Shown: positions 17,757-27,053, counted from the first letter of the stretch. The stretch is DNA of 44,259 nt from an uncultured Porphyromonadaceae bacterium (GCA_945873625.1 CAMCDS010000018.1:1-44259); one strand, 5' to 3'. The notes: generated by a model not told the origin, from the letters alone. A program made the numbers and translations.

Positions 17757-19526
17757 ATGCGGAAATTTTTACTCACCACAGCAGCTGTGGCTGCGACGCT
17801 TTCTCTCTCTGCCATCACACCCGCGAGTGTCTGCAAGTTAACGAATGCAGATAACAGTTCAGAGCACGTTCAGCGAATCGAGCGTAATCTCGATATCCGG
17901 AAAAACTCCGACAGGCAGCAGCGCGTCAAAGCACGCCGCCATGCCGCTCCCCTCATGAAGGCCGTGCCCGGCCCCGGCGCCGACGACAAGGTGATTGACG
18001 AGGCTCCCGAGGGAACCGTCAAGACGATGGAAAAATTCGGCATGTCTTACGGCTACAGCATGTTTACCGGCCTGGTACAGCAGAACTGCGACGGAAGCAT
18101 CCAGGAGATGGTTACCACCACGGCAGGCGACATCTACCTCAAAAACCCCATCTTCTTCTACTACAACGCCGAGGAAAACTACATCAAGGGTAAGCTCGAA
18201 GGCGACATCGTAACCTTCACCTTCCCCCAGCTCATCTCCGTCTACACTTATTATGATGACGAGGGTAACATCGATGAGCAGTATTTAGACTATATGCTCA
18301 AGCTCGAGTTCGTTGCCGAGGAGGAGGGCTCTGACACCGGCTGGTATTACCCCTGCGAGGACCAGACCTACAAGATGCGTCTGCTTCCTGACGGCACGCT
18401 TCAGCCTCTCGACTCCGAGCTCGACTATATGCTCGGCCAGTGCGAATGGTTTGAGGCCGACGAAGACAGCCCGGCCGGCTGGTCGTGGCAGGGCAACGGC
18501 GACTTCTACTCGAAGCTCGTGCCCTTCGACAAGGTGGCCGTAACCATCCCTGAAGGCCTCACTTCCGAGAAGTGGGATCTCATCACAGGCATCAGCGCCC
18601 GCAAAGTGAACGTAGCGTTCGACGAGCCCAACAAGAAGGTCTACATCACAAGCCTCTTCAACAAGACCGGCGTTAAGAAGAATGCTGTGGTCGGAACTCT
18701 CGACGGCAACAAGATTACTTTCGCCGACAATCAGTTCCTCGGCATCTACGACAACCAGACGGTTTACTTCCAGTCGTGGCTCAAGGGCGCCGAAGGCTAC
18801 GACGCCACCGAAGCCATCACCCTTAACTACGATGCCGAGAAGAAGATAATGCAGGCCGCTCCCTCCGAGGCCATCTCCTTCACCAGCGCCGACGGCCGCA
18901 CCTACTGGACCCTCATCGACGAGCCCTATATCGCTTACCCGAACCCCGATGCGGTAATCACCAAGCTCCAGAATCCTGTAATCTCAAAGTTCTGGGATTA
19001 TGATCCCGAATATGGCGACCCCAACGAAATCATGTTCAACTTCCCGATTGTTGACGCCGACAAGAACGTCATCACCGACACGAGCAAACTCTTCTTCCAG
19101 GTATTCATGGACGGCGAACTCTACACGTTCTACAACGACGAATACGTCCTCCCCGAAGGCGTTGAGGAGATGACCGACGTGCCTTACGACTACACCAGCG
19201 AGAAGAACAAAGACGGATACTGCGATTTCAAAGGCGGGAAAGTGAGCCACGACTTCCTCTTCTATCCCGTCGGCTTTGATACCTTCGGTATCCGCACGCT
19301 CTATAAGGACGGCGACAAGGTGCTTTATTCCGACATCGTCTATGCAGAAGGCTATGGCCCCAACGACGGCGTGGAAGGCATCGAAAGCGGCGCCGAGATC
19401 GTGAAGACCGAAATCTTCGACCTCAACGGCAACCGCGTGGCCAATCCTGAAAACGGCATCTACATCGTCCGCAAGACTGCCGCTGACGGCAAGGTAAGCG
19501 TGAAGAAAGCCGTTGTAAGAAAGTAA
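17757..19526 (+). CDS. Secreted protein with C-terminal sorting-type domain, unknown function
   Basis: A 589-residue protein. I chose the ATG at 17757 because MRKFLLTTAAVAATLSLS forms a standard signal peptide; a GTG at 17673 in frame would bury it. The body (about residues 85-540) is acidic and beta-rich, with repeated Tyr/Asp motifs and no recognised catalytic signature. The C-terminus (EIFDLNGNRV, NGIYIVRK, KKAVVRK) has the pattern of Por-secretion/T9SS-type C-terminal domains. It is probably a surface or outer-membrane protein of the kind common in Muribaculaceae-like genomes. The neighbour at 19679 has a similar C-terminus, suggesting the two share an export route. Confidence 0.8.
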   Translation: MRKFLLTTAAVAATLSLSAITPASVCKLTNADNSSEHVQRIERNLDIRKNSDRQQRVKARRHAAPLMKAVPGPGADDKVIDEAPEGTVKTMEKFGMSYGYSMFTGLVQQNCDGSIQEMVTTTAGDIYLKNPIFFYYNAEENYIKGKLEGDIVTFTFPQLISVYTYYDDEGNIDEQYLDYMLKLEFVAEEEGSDTGWYYPCEDQTYKMRLLPDGTLQPLDSELDYMLGQCEWFEADEDSPAGWSWQGNGDFYSKLVPFDKVAVTIPEGLTSEKWDLITGISARKVNVAFDEPNKKVYITSLFNKTGVKKNAVVGTLDGNKITFADNQFLGIYDNQTVYFQSWLKGAEGYDATEAITLNYDAEKKIMQAAPSEAISFTSADGRTYWTLIDEPYIAYPNPDAVITKLQNPVISKFWDYDPEYGDPNEIMFNFPIVDADKNVITDTSKLFFQVFMDGELYTFYNDEYVLPEGVEEMTDVPYDYTSEKNKDGYCDFKGGKVSHDFLFYPVGFDTFGIRTLYKDGDKVLYSDIVYAEGYGPNDGVEGIESGAEIVKTEIFDLNGNRVANPENGIYIVRKTAADGKVSVKKAVVRK

Positions 19527-19623
19527 TTGACATGACGAGCGCAAGGCCCGGCTTACATTACCGACCGATTCTGGCCAAATCCCCTTTGACCGGTCCGGTG
19601 CCTTGAGCCTCGATTAAAATTCC

Positions 19624-19655
19624 CTCCGGGAGCCGACTAACCCCGGCTCCCGGAG
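19624..19655 (+). terminator. 12-bp stem-loop between two secreted-protein genes
   Basis: CTCCGGGAGCCG (19624-19635) pairs perfectly with 19644-19655 around an 8-nt loop. It is followed by TCTTCC rather than a T-run, so it may be a terminator, an RNA-stabilising element or an attenuator before the gene at 19679. Confidence 0.45.
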
Positions 19656-19678
19656 TCTTCCAAACCCCTTACCGAACC

Positions 19679-21511
19679 ATGATCAACATGAAATCAACCA
19701 TAGCCGCCGGCGTGGCCCTCTGCTGCGCCATGTCGGCGTCGGCGTTCGAGACCGAGTTCAGCTACAACAAGAACGGCGAAGACTACAAAGTGTATGGCTA
19801 CGAGAAGAAGGAGGTCTACGACATCGCCATAAAAATCAACGACCCCACGCTCGTCGGCGCAAAGATCACAGGTCTCTACGTGCCCATACCGGCCGAGAAC
19901 GCATGGATCACCGACTGCTCGGGATGGGTGTCGACCGAGCTAAAGCTCGAAAACAAGGTCAACGCCCCTAACGTAGGCAGCAAGGCCGCCAAGTTCGACA
20001 ACGAGCTGCTGACCGTAGACTTCGACGAACCCTACACCATCCCCGCCGAGGGCATCTATGTAGGCTACTCCTTCAAGGTGGTGGAACTCGGGGAATACTC
20101 TTCCATGCCCATCGCCTGCATCGAGGGCGACGCGCCCGACGCGCTCTGGGTGCACACCAGCCGCTCGCGCCTCAAATGGACTGACGTCGGCACGACCGAA
20201 GTCGGCGGCGCCGTCAGCGTGCTTGTGGTGAAGCTCGACGTGAACCTTGAAGGCAACAACACATCCATCACACTCCCCGCCGAGAGCTTCGCAAAGCGCG
20301 GCGACGAGTTCAGCATCCCCACCCGCTTCGTCAACATCGGCGTTGAGGCAATCAACGAGATTGAATATTCGTGGACGGCCGGCGACTACAAGGGTTCGCG
20401 CAAATACACGCTCCCGACCCCGGTGCCCACCGGCGCGCAGAATGTCGGCACCGTCGATGTCCCCTTCAACGCCATCGACGCCCTCGGCGAATATGACATG
20501 ACGGTAACCATCGACAAGGTGAACGGCAACGCCATCAGCAACCCCGAGCGCGTATCGTCGACAAAGCTCACCGTGATACCGATATTGCCTGTGAAGCGAC
20601 CCCTCGTGGAGGAATTCACCGGCCTGCTCTGCGGCTTCTGTCCGCGCGGCTATGTGGCCATGGAGCAGATGGGCGACACCTACGGCGACCGCTTCATCGG
20701 CATGGCCTACCACAGCACGACCTACGAGTCGGCCGCCCACATGCCCGTAATAAAAAATGCCGAGTTCCCGATCTACGTAGACGGTTTCCCCAGCGGAACC
20801 ATCGACCGCGTGGAGGAGATGGATCCCGGATACTTCCAGCGCGAGTGGGGCTCTTACGCCTCCGAGATGCCCGTGGCTGAGATTGAGGTAAGCGTTACCG
20901 ACCCCAACGCGGCCCACGAGATTACCGCCACATCGACGCTCACCTTCATCAAGGATTTCACCGACGCCGACTATAAGCTCTCGTTCACCGTGGTGGGCGA
21001 CGGCCTGAAGAACGACGCCTGGAAGCAGAGCAACTACTACAACGACGACTACATGGAGGGCGACTACTGGAACCTCTTCATCGGCACCGGCTCGAAAGTG
21101 TCCGGCCTGACTTTCAACGACGTAGTGGTCTATGCCAAAGATGTGAAGGGTATCGAAGGCTCCGTGCCCGCCCGGATCAAGGCCGGCGAGCCGGTTACCT
21201 ACAACTGGACGATGAACGTGGACGACATCGTGAACCTCGCAGGCAAGAAGTTCCTCAACCCCGAGGCTAAGCTCCGCGTGGTGGCCGTGCTGCTCGACGG
21301 CAAGACCGGCCATGCCATCAATGCCAACACCACCCGTCATCTCGACACCAGCGGCGTAGAGTCCGTTGGCATCGAGGCAGCCGAAGTGGTTTCGGCCGAA
21401 TACTTCGACCTTCTCGGCAACCGTGTCGACGCCGGCTACCGCGGCGTGCGCATCGAGCGCCTGACGCTCAGCGACGGCACCGTCAGGACCGTGAAGACAA
21501 TCCGCAAGTAA
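19679..21511 (+). CDS. Omp28-related outer membrane protein
   Basis: A 610-residue protein with a signal peptide (ending near SASA). ATG at 19679 or 19688 is possible and both keep it. The diagnostic part is about residues 305-330, LVEEFTGLLCGFCPRGYVAMEQM-like, the thioredoxin-fold CxxC segment of the Omp28 family, followed by a region with DGFPSGTIDR. The N-terminal 300 residues form beta-rich domains. The C-terminus (EYFDLLGNRV, GVRIERL, VKTIRK) is similar to that of the preceding gene and looks like a T9SS-type tail. Omp28 proteins are surface-exposed in Porphyromonas; whether the CGFC pair is redox active is not known. Confidence 0.85.
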   Translation: MINMKSTIAAGVALCCAMSASAFETEFSYNKNGEDYKVYGYEKKEVYDIAIKINDPTLVGAKITGLYVPIPAENAWITDCSGWVSTELKLENKVNAPNVGSKAAKFDNELLTVDFDEPYTIPAEGIYVGYSFKVVELGEYSSMPIACIEGDAPDALWVHTSRSRLKWTDVGTTEVGGAVSVLVVKLDVNLEGNNTSITLPAESFAKRGDEFSIPTRFVNIGVEAINEIEYSWTAGDYKGSRKYTLPTPVPTGAQNVGTVDVPFNAIDALGEYDMTVTIDKVNGNAISNPERVSSTKLTVIPILPVKRPLVEEFTGLLCGFCPRGYVAMEQMGDTYGDRFIGMAYHSTTYESAAHMPVIKNAEFPIYVDGFPSGTIDRVEEMDPGYFQREWGSYASEMPVAEIEVSVTDPNAAHEITATSTLTFIKDFTDADYKLSFTVVGDGLKNDAWKQSNYYNDDYMEGDYWNLFIGTGSKVSGLTFNDVVVYAKDVKGIEGSVPARIKAGEPVTYNWTMNVDDIVNLAGKKFLNPEAKLRVVAVLLDGKTGHAINANTTRHLDTSGVESVGIEAAEVVSAEYFDLLGNRVDAGYRGVRIERLTLSDGTVRTVKTIRK

Positions 21512-21552
21512 TCCGGTCGCCTGCCGCCGAATAATTCAGACTCAGACATGCC

Positions 21553-21594
21553 GAGGGCCGCACACCGATTTCAGTGTGCGGCCCTCCCTCTCTT
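21553..21594. terminator. Bidirectional terminator between convergent genes
   Basis: GAGGGCCGCACAC (21553-21565) pairs perfectly with 21574-21586, followed by CCTCTCTTT. It separates the Omp28-like gene from the minus-strand ATPase whose stop is at 21606. Confidence 0.8.
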
Positions 21595-21605
21595 TGTCCC
21601 GGAGC

Positions 21606-22817
21606 CTATAACCCGGATTTAAGAAACTCGCGCAGATGTACGTGATTAATGCCGGGATAACGGTCGAATCCGCCGGTTACCGGATCCATCGTTACGACGT
21701 ATTTCGGAAAATTGTCTTTTATGGCCGCCAGATTGCCAAATTCCCTTTCCACGGTCTCTTCAGATGCCAGCATGTATGATACCTGAACGTAAATGGTGCG
21801 GTTCCCCTTGGTGGCGACAAAGTCGATTTCACCGGCACGCAAGATTCCGACATTGACGTTGTATCCCCGGGTGAGCAGATGCAGGTACACCACATTCTCC
21901 ATCACCTTCTCAATGCTTCCGCGCAGATTGAATCCGCAGAGGTAGTTGCGCAGCCCGTGGTCGGCAAAGTAATACTTGAATATCTGTTCAAAGAGTTTTT
22001 TGCCGTGTATGTCGTAGCGGGCCACGGGTTTGATGATTAGAGCCTTGCAAAGATGGCTTATATACGCGGCCGTCATGGTGTTGGAAATCTGCTCGCCCTG
22101 AGATTTCATGAATTTGACTATGCTGCCGGTGGTAATCAGTTTTCCGTCGTTGTCAGCGATGAACCGGGACAGATTCTCGATGAACGGCACATTCCTTATC
22201 TGCTCACGGGCTATGACGTCGCGCATCATTATGGTGTTGTAGACACCCTGCAGATAGTCTCTGACAGGAATCTCATCCTTTATGTCGTAGAGCCTTAAGC
22301 CGGGCAGGCCGCCTATGCGCAGGTAGTCGGCAAGAGCGGCATCGGAATCCTCAAGGCCGTGGAACTCAAGAAATTCAGTGTAACTAAGTCCGTATATGGG
22401 GATTTCGATATATCGTCCTGCGAGTCGGGTGCTGAGATCGGTCGAGAAGATGTAGGCATTGCTTCCGGTTGCGATAATCTGGCAGCGGTCTTCGGCATGA
22501 AGACTACGTAGAGCGTTCTCATATCCCTCGATATCCTGCACCTCGTCGATAAGCAGATAATTGTCGCCACCGGGAGTGAATTGAGGGGAGACGAAATCGT
22601 GTAGCTCCTTAGCATTGGTGATGTGGCTGAAATCGAGGAGCTCTTTGTTGATATAGACCACTGTTGCATCGGGTCTGTTCTCTTTAAGCCAGTTGTGGGT
22701 CTGGCGAAGCATGAAGCTCTTGCCTACCCGCCGCTGACCGACAAGAATAATCATCATACCCCGGTTGAGATGGGATATGATGTGGGTCAAGTATGTTTTT
22801 CGGACTATAATCTCCAT
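21606..22817 (-). CDS. AAA-type ATPase with DUF4143 domain
   Basis: A 403-residue protein of the large AAA_14/DUF4143 family. The Walker A GQRRVGKS is at residues 27-34, Walker B LLIDE at 88-92 and a sensor-like ATGSNA near 117. The C-terminal DUF4143 region ends in a nuclease-like fold with EIDFVATK and YVQVSYML, resembling the PD-(D/E)XK core found in such proteins. The role is not established; members have been suggested to act in mobile-element or stress contexts. The gene has lower GC than both neighbours, which suggests recent acquisition. It stands alone with its own promoter and an unusual operator-like repeat. Confidence 0.88.
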   Translation of the reverse strand: MEIIVRKTYLTHIISHLNRGMMIILVGQRRVGKSFMLRQTHNWLKENRPDATVVYINKELLDFSHITNAKELHDFVSPQFTPGGDNYLLIDEVQDIEGYENALRSLHAEDRCQIIATGSNAYIFSTDLSTRLAGRYIEIPIYGLSYTEFLEFHGLEDSDAALADYLRIGGLPGLRLYDIKDEIPVRDYLQGVYNTIMMRDVIAREQIRNVPFIENLSRFIADNDGKLITTGSIVKFMKSQGEQISNTMTAAYISHLCKALIIKPVARYDIHGKKLFEQIFKYYFADHGLRNYLCGFNLRGSIEKVMENVVYLHLLTRGYNVNVGILRAGEIDFVATKGNRTIYVQVSYMLASEETVEREFGNLAAIKDNFPKYVVTMDPVTGGFDRYPGINHVHLREFLKSGL

Positions 22818-22836
22818 TTCTCATGTTTTTAAAATG

Positions 22837-22868
22837 CAAAGATACCTATTTATAAAATGCAAAACAAG
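22837..22868 (-). promoter_or_regulatory. Promoter of the DUF4143 ATPase
   Basis: Read on the minus strand, TATCTTTG (22837-22844) is an exact -7 match and CTTG (22865-22868) is one base from the -33 TTTG, with a 20-nt spacer. The spacer contains one arm of the inverted repeat at 22851-22894. Confidence 0.6.
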
Positions 22869-22894
22869 CAAATTCGCCTGTTTTGCATTTTATA
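22851..22894. repeat. 16-bp perfect inverted repeat at the ATPase promoter
   Basis: 22851-22866 (TATAAAATGCAAAACA) is the exact reverse complement of 22879-22894, with a 12-nt centre. A third copy of its core, AAAATGCAAA, lies at 22831-22840. This looks like an operator for autoregulation, or an element end. It is very AT-rich in a GC-rich genome. Confidence 0.75.
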
Positions 22895-22924
22895 CATGAA
22901 TAAAATTGCAGCGGATGCGCATTT

Positions 22925-23092
22925 TGTCTTTTATACTTGGGGGATTTGGACGGGCGGGGGCGCGGGCGAAGGCGCGGCATAAATGCCGCTGCACGGGACG
23001 GGGCGCGTGCGACGAAGGCGCGACGGAGGCGCGACGGGGGAGCGACGGGGGAGCGACAGGGGCGCAGACGGGGGCGCGGGCGAGGACGGGGG
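22925..23092. repeat. G-rich degenerate repeat tract downstream of obgE
   Basis: About 170 nt rich in GGCGCGGGCG, GAAGGCGCGAC and GCGACGGGGGA units (the last in tandem). Short open frames here have only low-complexity Arg/Gly/Ala products, so I treat it as non-coding. It would be the C-rich 3' untranslated part of the obgE transcript. Confidence 0.6.
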
Positions 23093-24262
23093 TCAGTCGG
23101 GATTGACGGAGGTCTCTTCGTCCCAGAACTCGTCGTTCCAGTCTTCGTCGGTGAGGAGCTGGTCGTCGTCGTCGAGGGGTTCGGCCTCGAAGATGAAGTT
23201 GTCTTCCTCCTCTACGCGGTGGCGGCGGTCGAGCGGACGATGAATCATGTCGAAGGCCGCGGCGTTTTCCTCAGAGTTGATTTCGCGCCAGAGCAGGTCT
23301 TTCAGCTCGGTGAGTCCCTGGCCGGTAACTGACGAGATGAAGAGGGCGGGGACGTCGTCGGGGAGCTCGCGGGCCATCTCCTCGCGCAGCTCGTCGTCGA
23401 GCATGTCGCTTTTGGTGATGGCGAGCACGCGCGACTTGGTCGAGAGGTCGGGGTTAAACTCATGCAGTTCGCGTAGCAGCACCTCGTAGTCGTGGCGTAT
23501 GTCGGGCGAGTCGGCCGGCACCATGAAGAGGAGCACGGCGTTGCGCTCAATGTGGCGCAGGAAGCGCAGTCCGAGGCCTTTCCCTTCGGAGGCCCCTTCG
23601 ATGATGCCCGGTATGTCGGCCATGACGAACGACTTGTCGCCGCGGTAGCTCACGATGCCGAGCGAGGGCTCCATGGTGGTGAAGGGGTAGTCGGCAACTT
23701 TCGGCTTCGCAGCCGACACCGACGAGAGGAGCGTCGACTTGCCGGCGTTGGGGAAGCCGACGAGACCCACGTCGCCGAGGAGCTTCAGCTCGAGCACCAC
23801 GGCCTTCTCGATGGCCGGCTGGCCGGGCTGCGCGTAGCGCGGGGCGCGGTTGGTCGACGTGGCGAAGTGCCAGTTGCCGAGTCCCCCCTTTCCTCCGCGA
23901 AGCAGTTTTATCTCCTGACCGTCTTCGGTAACGTCGGCAAGAAACTCGCCCGTCTCGGCGTCGAACACGGCGGTGCCCACCGGCACCTCTATTATGCGGT
24001 CTTCACCGTCTTTGCCGAACGAGCGTCCGGCGCCTCCCGACTGTCCGTCGGTGGCGAATATGTGGCGCTGGTAGCGGAGGTGAAGCAGGGTCCATATATT
24101 GCGGTTTCCGCGCAGGATGATGTGGCCTCCCCGGCCGCCGTCGCCTCCGTCGGGGCCGCCTTTGGGCACATATTTGGCTCTGTGGAAATGCCGGCTTCCG
24201 GCTCCTCCCTTGCCCGAGCGGCAAAGTATCTTTACGTAGTCTATGAAGTTGGTGTCTGCCAT
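23093..24262 (-). CDS. obgE: Obg-family GTPase ObgE/CgtA
   Basis: A 389-residue essential-type GTPase associated with ribosome (50S) assembly and the stringent response. The N-terminal Gly-rich Obg domain (about residues 1-158) has [15 protein letters not shown] and KDGEDR. The G domain starts with the P-loop GFPNAGKS (about 166), then the switch motif DIPGIIEGA and the base motif TKSD. A divergent acidic C-terminus of about 50 residues ([18 protein letters not shown]) ends the protein. It is the last gene of a minus-strand operon after the nucleotidyltransferase (48-nt gap). The G-rich repeat tract directly follows its stop. Confidence 0.96.
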   Translation of the reverse strand: MADTNFIDYVKILCRSGKGGAGSRHFHRAKYVPKGGPDGGDGGRGGHIILRGNRNIWTLLHLRYQRHIFATDGQSGGAGRSFGKDGEDRIIEVPVGTAVFDAETGEFLADVTEDGQEIKLLRGGKGGLGNWHFATSTNRAPRYAQPGQPAIEKAVVLELKLLGDVGLVGFPNAGKSTLLSSVSAAKPKVADYPFTTMEPSLGIVSYRGDKSFVMADIPGIIEGASEGKGLGLRFLRHIERNAVLLFMVPADSPDIRHDYEVLLRELHEFNPDLSTKSRVLAITKSDMLDDELREEMARELPDDVPALFISSVTGQGLTELKDLLWREINSEENAAAFDMIHRPLDRRHRVEEEDNFIFEAEPLDDDDQLLTDEDWNDEFWDEETSVNPD

Positions 24263-24310
24263 TGTCTTCTTTTGGGTTGGGTTGCGATAATTGTCATGGT
24301 TGGCTGCCGC

Positions 24311-25366
24311 TTAGCGTCCCGGACGGGTCATGAGTTCGTCGGCATACTTGAAGTCAGACGGGCTGCCTATGTCGATCCATGTCCCGGTGATGGGGAAGTG
24401 GCTGACGGTTAGGCCGTCGGCTATGAGGCCTTCGATGAAGTCGGGAGCGTCGAGGTATTCGCCCGGAGCTATCCGGCCGAGCAGCGAGCGCTTCATGATG
24501 TAAACGCCGGCGTTTGCCGAATAGTTGAACGAAGGCTTCTCCCTGAGTCCCGTAACGCGGTGGCCGTCAAGCTCGAGGATTGCGAAGGGCACCGCTACGT
24601 TGTAGCCGATTGTTGCCATCGTGAGGTCGGCCCCGGTGGCTATGTGGTGGCGGAACATCTGCTCGAAACTGAGGTTGGTGAGTATGTCGGAGTTCATGAG
24701 CAGGATGTTGTCGGTCTGCAGTCCGTCCACGAGCGCGAGGCTGCCTATCGTGCCGAGGCGCTTCGGCTCCTCGACACATACCACGCGCGCCTGCCTCGGC
24801 GCGGCGAAATGCTCCTTTATCTGCTCCTTCAGATAGTTGACGGTAACGAAGATGCGTTCTACGCCGTTGGCCTCCAGCTCCTCCACATTATAGTCGATAA
24901 TCGCCTTTCCGCCCACTTTGAGCAGCGGCTTCGGGGTGTCGAGCGTCAGCGGGCGCAGGCGTTCGCCCCGTCCGCCGGCCATCATCACGGCGTCGAGCGG
25001 GAGCAGCGACTTGGCCTTCCGCAGGTCGGTGATTCCGGCGGGGCGTCCGTCGGCGTCGAGCTTCGGCAGCAGTACCACCCCCTTGCCGCGGGCCAGGGCG
25101 AAGAGGGCGAGGGTGTCGGCTCCGTCGCGCAGGGCGAGGAAGTCGCGGTGCATGGCTTCAGCCACGGGGGCGTCTACCGGGTGTCCGGCCACGAGGGCGC
25201 GGCGTATGTCGCCGTCGGTTACGGAGCCCGCCACGCGGCCGTCGGCGTCGACGGCGAAAAGCGTCAGCGGCGTTCCGGCCAGCGAGTTGATTCTCTCCAT
25301 GGCTTCGAGCAGCGACGCCGAGGCCGGGATGAGGTGCGAATTGATGTCTGGGTCGTTTACAGTCAT
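24311..25366 (-). CDS. CBS-domain nucleotidyltransferase (sugar-1-phosphate type)
   Basis: A 351-residue protein with two N-terminal CBS motifs (about residues 10-120: VAGSVTDGDIRRAL and AGITDLRKA). A nucleotidyltransferase domain (about 125-345) follows, with MAGGRGERLRPLT, TPKPLL, the metal-binding MNSDILT and a GTIGSLAL loop. This CBS plus NTP-transferase arrangement is known from enzymes that activate a hexose or hexosamine 1-phosphate, including the GDP-glucosamine-forming PtmE type of the legionaminate pathway. The exact sugar here cannot be read from sequence. It overlaps the WYL regulator stop by 4 nt, so it is co-translated. It plausibly supplies nucleotide sugars for surface glycans. 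Confidence 0.9.
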   Translation of the reverse strand: MTVNDPDINSHLIPASASLLEAMERINSLAGTPLTLFAVDADGRVAGSVTDGDIRRALVAGHPVDAPVAEAMHRDFLALRDGADTLALFALARGKGVVLLPKLDADGRPAGITDLRKAKSLLPLDAVMMAGGRGERLRPLTLDTPKPLLKVGGKAIIDYNVEELEANGVERIFVTVNYLKEQIKEHFAAPRQARVVCVEEPKRLGTIGSLALVDGLQTDNILLMNSDILTNLSFEQMFRHHIATGADLTMATIGYNVAVPFAILELDGHRVTGLREKPSFNYSANAGVYIMKRSLLGRIAPGEYLDAPDFIEGLIADGLTVSHFPITGTWIDIGSPSDFKYADELMTRPGR

Positions 25367-26277
25367 TTTTCCTGTCGGGGAGAGGAGTCATATAGTTTTA
25401 GCGTGTCGCGCAGCTCGGTGAGCACCATCGCCTTCAGCTCCGGCGGGGCGAGCACCTGCAGCGACTTGCCGCATGAGAGGATTTCGTGGACCAGCTCGTA
25501 GTTGAGCTTCACGCGCAGGGTGAACACTGAATAGTCTTCGTGCAATTCCTCGGTCTGCGAGTGGTGGAGCGGGAGGGCGCGGAAATACTTTGCCTGCGTG
25601 CGATCGGCTCGCAGGCGCACGGTCTTCACGCCGGCCTTCGACGACGAGATGCCGATTATGCTCTCGAAGATGTCGGCCGCCGGGTTGTCGGCCGGCATGG
25701 TGAAGGTCTCCTTGCTGAGGTTGAGCTCGCGCACGCGGTCGAGGGCGTAGGTGCGTATGTCGCCGCTCTTCTCGCGCAGCCCCACCATGTACCACCGCTG
25801 CTTGTAGAGCTTCAGGAAGTAGGGGTGGAAGAGGATGCCCGGCTCCGGACGCGAGCGCGAGAAGCCGGCGTAGGTGAACACCACCTTCTCGTTGTGCTTG
25901 ATGGCTTCGAGCACGTCGGGAAGGAACTCGCGCGCCGAGGGCACCTCCTCGATGCATACGCGGCTGTCGAGGTCGGCCGAGGCCTGCAGCGCCGAGCTTA
26001 CGGCATGGTTGTCGATCAGCCAGTTTGAGAAAGCGCGGTCGCGCTTCGAGTCGGGCGCGTCGATATAGTATTCGCCACGCGAGTTGCACCGGATGTCGAT
26101 ATGGAAGTTCTGCTCTATCGAGCGCCGGTAATAATGGAAAGTGCGCTCCGGCATCGCCCTCCCGTCCGAGAGGTGGGAGCGCAGCCAGAGGTCGTTGAGC
26201 TGGGCGCGTGTCAGCTTGCCGTAACGCGAGAGCGTATCGACAATCCACACATACCGGCTAATCATATCGCGTGCCAT
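25363..26277 (-). CDS. WYL-domain transcriptional regulator
   Basis: A 304-residue protein with an N-terminal winged-helix-like region (about residues 1-65; LTRAQLNDLW and RTFHYYRRSIE) and a central WYL domain (about 130-230). The WYL signature is RWYMVGLREKSG followed by RTYALDRVREL. WYL proteins sense nucleic-acid or nucleotide ligands and often regulate stress or defence genes. Here it heads an operon with a sugar nucleotidyltransferase and ObgE, which is unusual and may mean it controls them. Its promoter is an exact consensus match just upstream. Confidence 0.93.
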   Translation of the reverse strand: MARDMISRYVWIVDTLSRYGKLTRAQLNDLWLRSHLSDGRAMPERTFHYYRRSIEQNFHIDIRCNSRGEYYIDAPDSKRDRAFSNWLIDNHAVSSALQASADLDSRVCIEEVPSAREFLPDVLEAIKHNEKVVFTYAGFSRSRPEPGILFHPYFLKLYKQRWYMVGLREKSGDIRTYALDRVRELNLSKETFTMPADNPAADIFESIIGISSSKAGVKTVRLRADRTQAKYFRALPLHHSQTEELHEDYSVFTLRVKLNYELVHEILSCGKSLQVLAPPELKAMVLTELRDTLKLYDSSPRQEK

Positions 26278-26293
26278 AGTCAGCTTCTTTTCG

Positions 26294-26325
26294 CAAAATT
26301 AGTCATTTTTGCCGGATATAGCAAA
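26294..26325 (-). promoter_or_regulatory. Consensus Bacteroidetes promoter of the WYL-nucleotidyltransferase-obgE operon
   Basis: On the minus strand, TAATTTTG (26294-26301) and TTTG (26322-26325) are separated by exactly 20 nt. The start codon at 26277 follows 16 nt after the -7 element, giving a very short leader of about 12 nt. Confidence 0.8.
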
Positions 26326-26422
26326 TAATGCTGCCAATACAACAATCCCCCTCTTCGGGCGTTATAATATGATAGGGGCTATCCGCCCCACATTCTTATG
26401 TATATATAAACCTGAAATTAAT

Positions 26423-27028
26423 ATGGACAAGTTAAGTTATGCCTGGGGCCTGGCCATGGGTCAGCAGCTCAAGGGAATGGGCGTCGAGAAGCTCGACTTC
26501 GAGTCGTTTGCCGACGCAGTGAAGGCCGCCTTCGGCGAATGTAAGCCCGAGATGGAGCCCGAAGAGGCCCACAAGATCATAAACGAGTATCTGCAGGCCC
26601 TGCAGGAGAAGCTCACCGCCGCCGCAAAAGAGGCCGGCGAGAAGTTCCTCGCTGAAAACAAGACCAAAGAGGGCGTGAAGACCACAGCCTCCGGCCTCCA
26701 GTATGTAGTTGAGAAGCAGGGCACCGGCATCCGCCCGACTGCCAGCGACGAGGTAACCGTGCACTACACCGGCAAGCTCCTCGACGGCACCGTGTTCGAC
26801 AGCTCCGTCAACCGCGGCGAGCCCGCCACCTTCCCCCTCAACCGCGTGATTCCCGGATGGACCGAGGGCGTGCAGCTCATGCAGGAAGGCTCGAAGTATC
26901 GCTTCTTCATCCCCTCCGACCTCGCCTACGGCCCGCAGGGTATCCCCAACGCCATCCCGCCCCACTCGACGCTCATCTTCGACGTGGAGCTCATCAAGGT
27001 GAACCACAAGAGCGACATTATCGTCTGA
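26423..27028 (+). CDS. FKBP-type peptidyl-prolyl isomerase
   Basis: A 201-residue protein. I chose ATG 26423 (MDKLSYAWGLAMGQQL); the frame from 26309 runs through the divergent promoter region. The N-terminal FKBP_N helical dimerisation domain (about 1-80) is followed by an FKBP domain (about 92-195) with GTGIRPTASDEVTVHY, LLDGTVFDSS, FPLNRVIPGWTEG and DLAYGPQG. The conserved active-site Tyr, Asp, Trp and AYG residues are present, so it should be active. No signal peptide is visible with this start, which suggests a cytoplasmic protein. It is the first of three FKBP-like genes in tandem. Confidence 0.92.
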   Translation: MDKLSYAWGLAMGQQLKGMGVEKLDFESFADAVKAAFGECKPEMEPEEAHKIINEYLQALQEKLTAAAKEAGEKFLAENKTKEGVKTTASGLQYVVEKQGTGIRPTASDEVTVHYTGKLLDGTVFDSSVNRGEPATFPLNRVIPGWTEGVQLMQEGSKYRFFIPSDLAYGPQGIPNAIPPHSTLIFDVELIKVNHKSDIIV

Positions 27029-27053
27029 TTCAGAATCGACAACTTCATAAACG

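Noticed and set aside
22906..23332. Short Arg/Gly-rich frames across the G-rich tract
   Set aside because: They arise from repetitive GC-rich sequence and run into the antisense of obgE.
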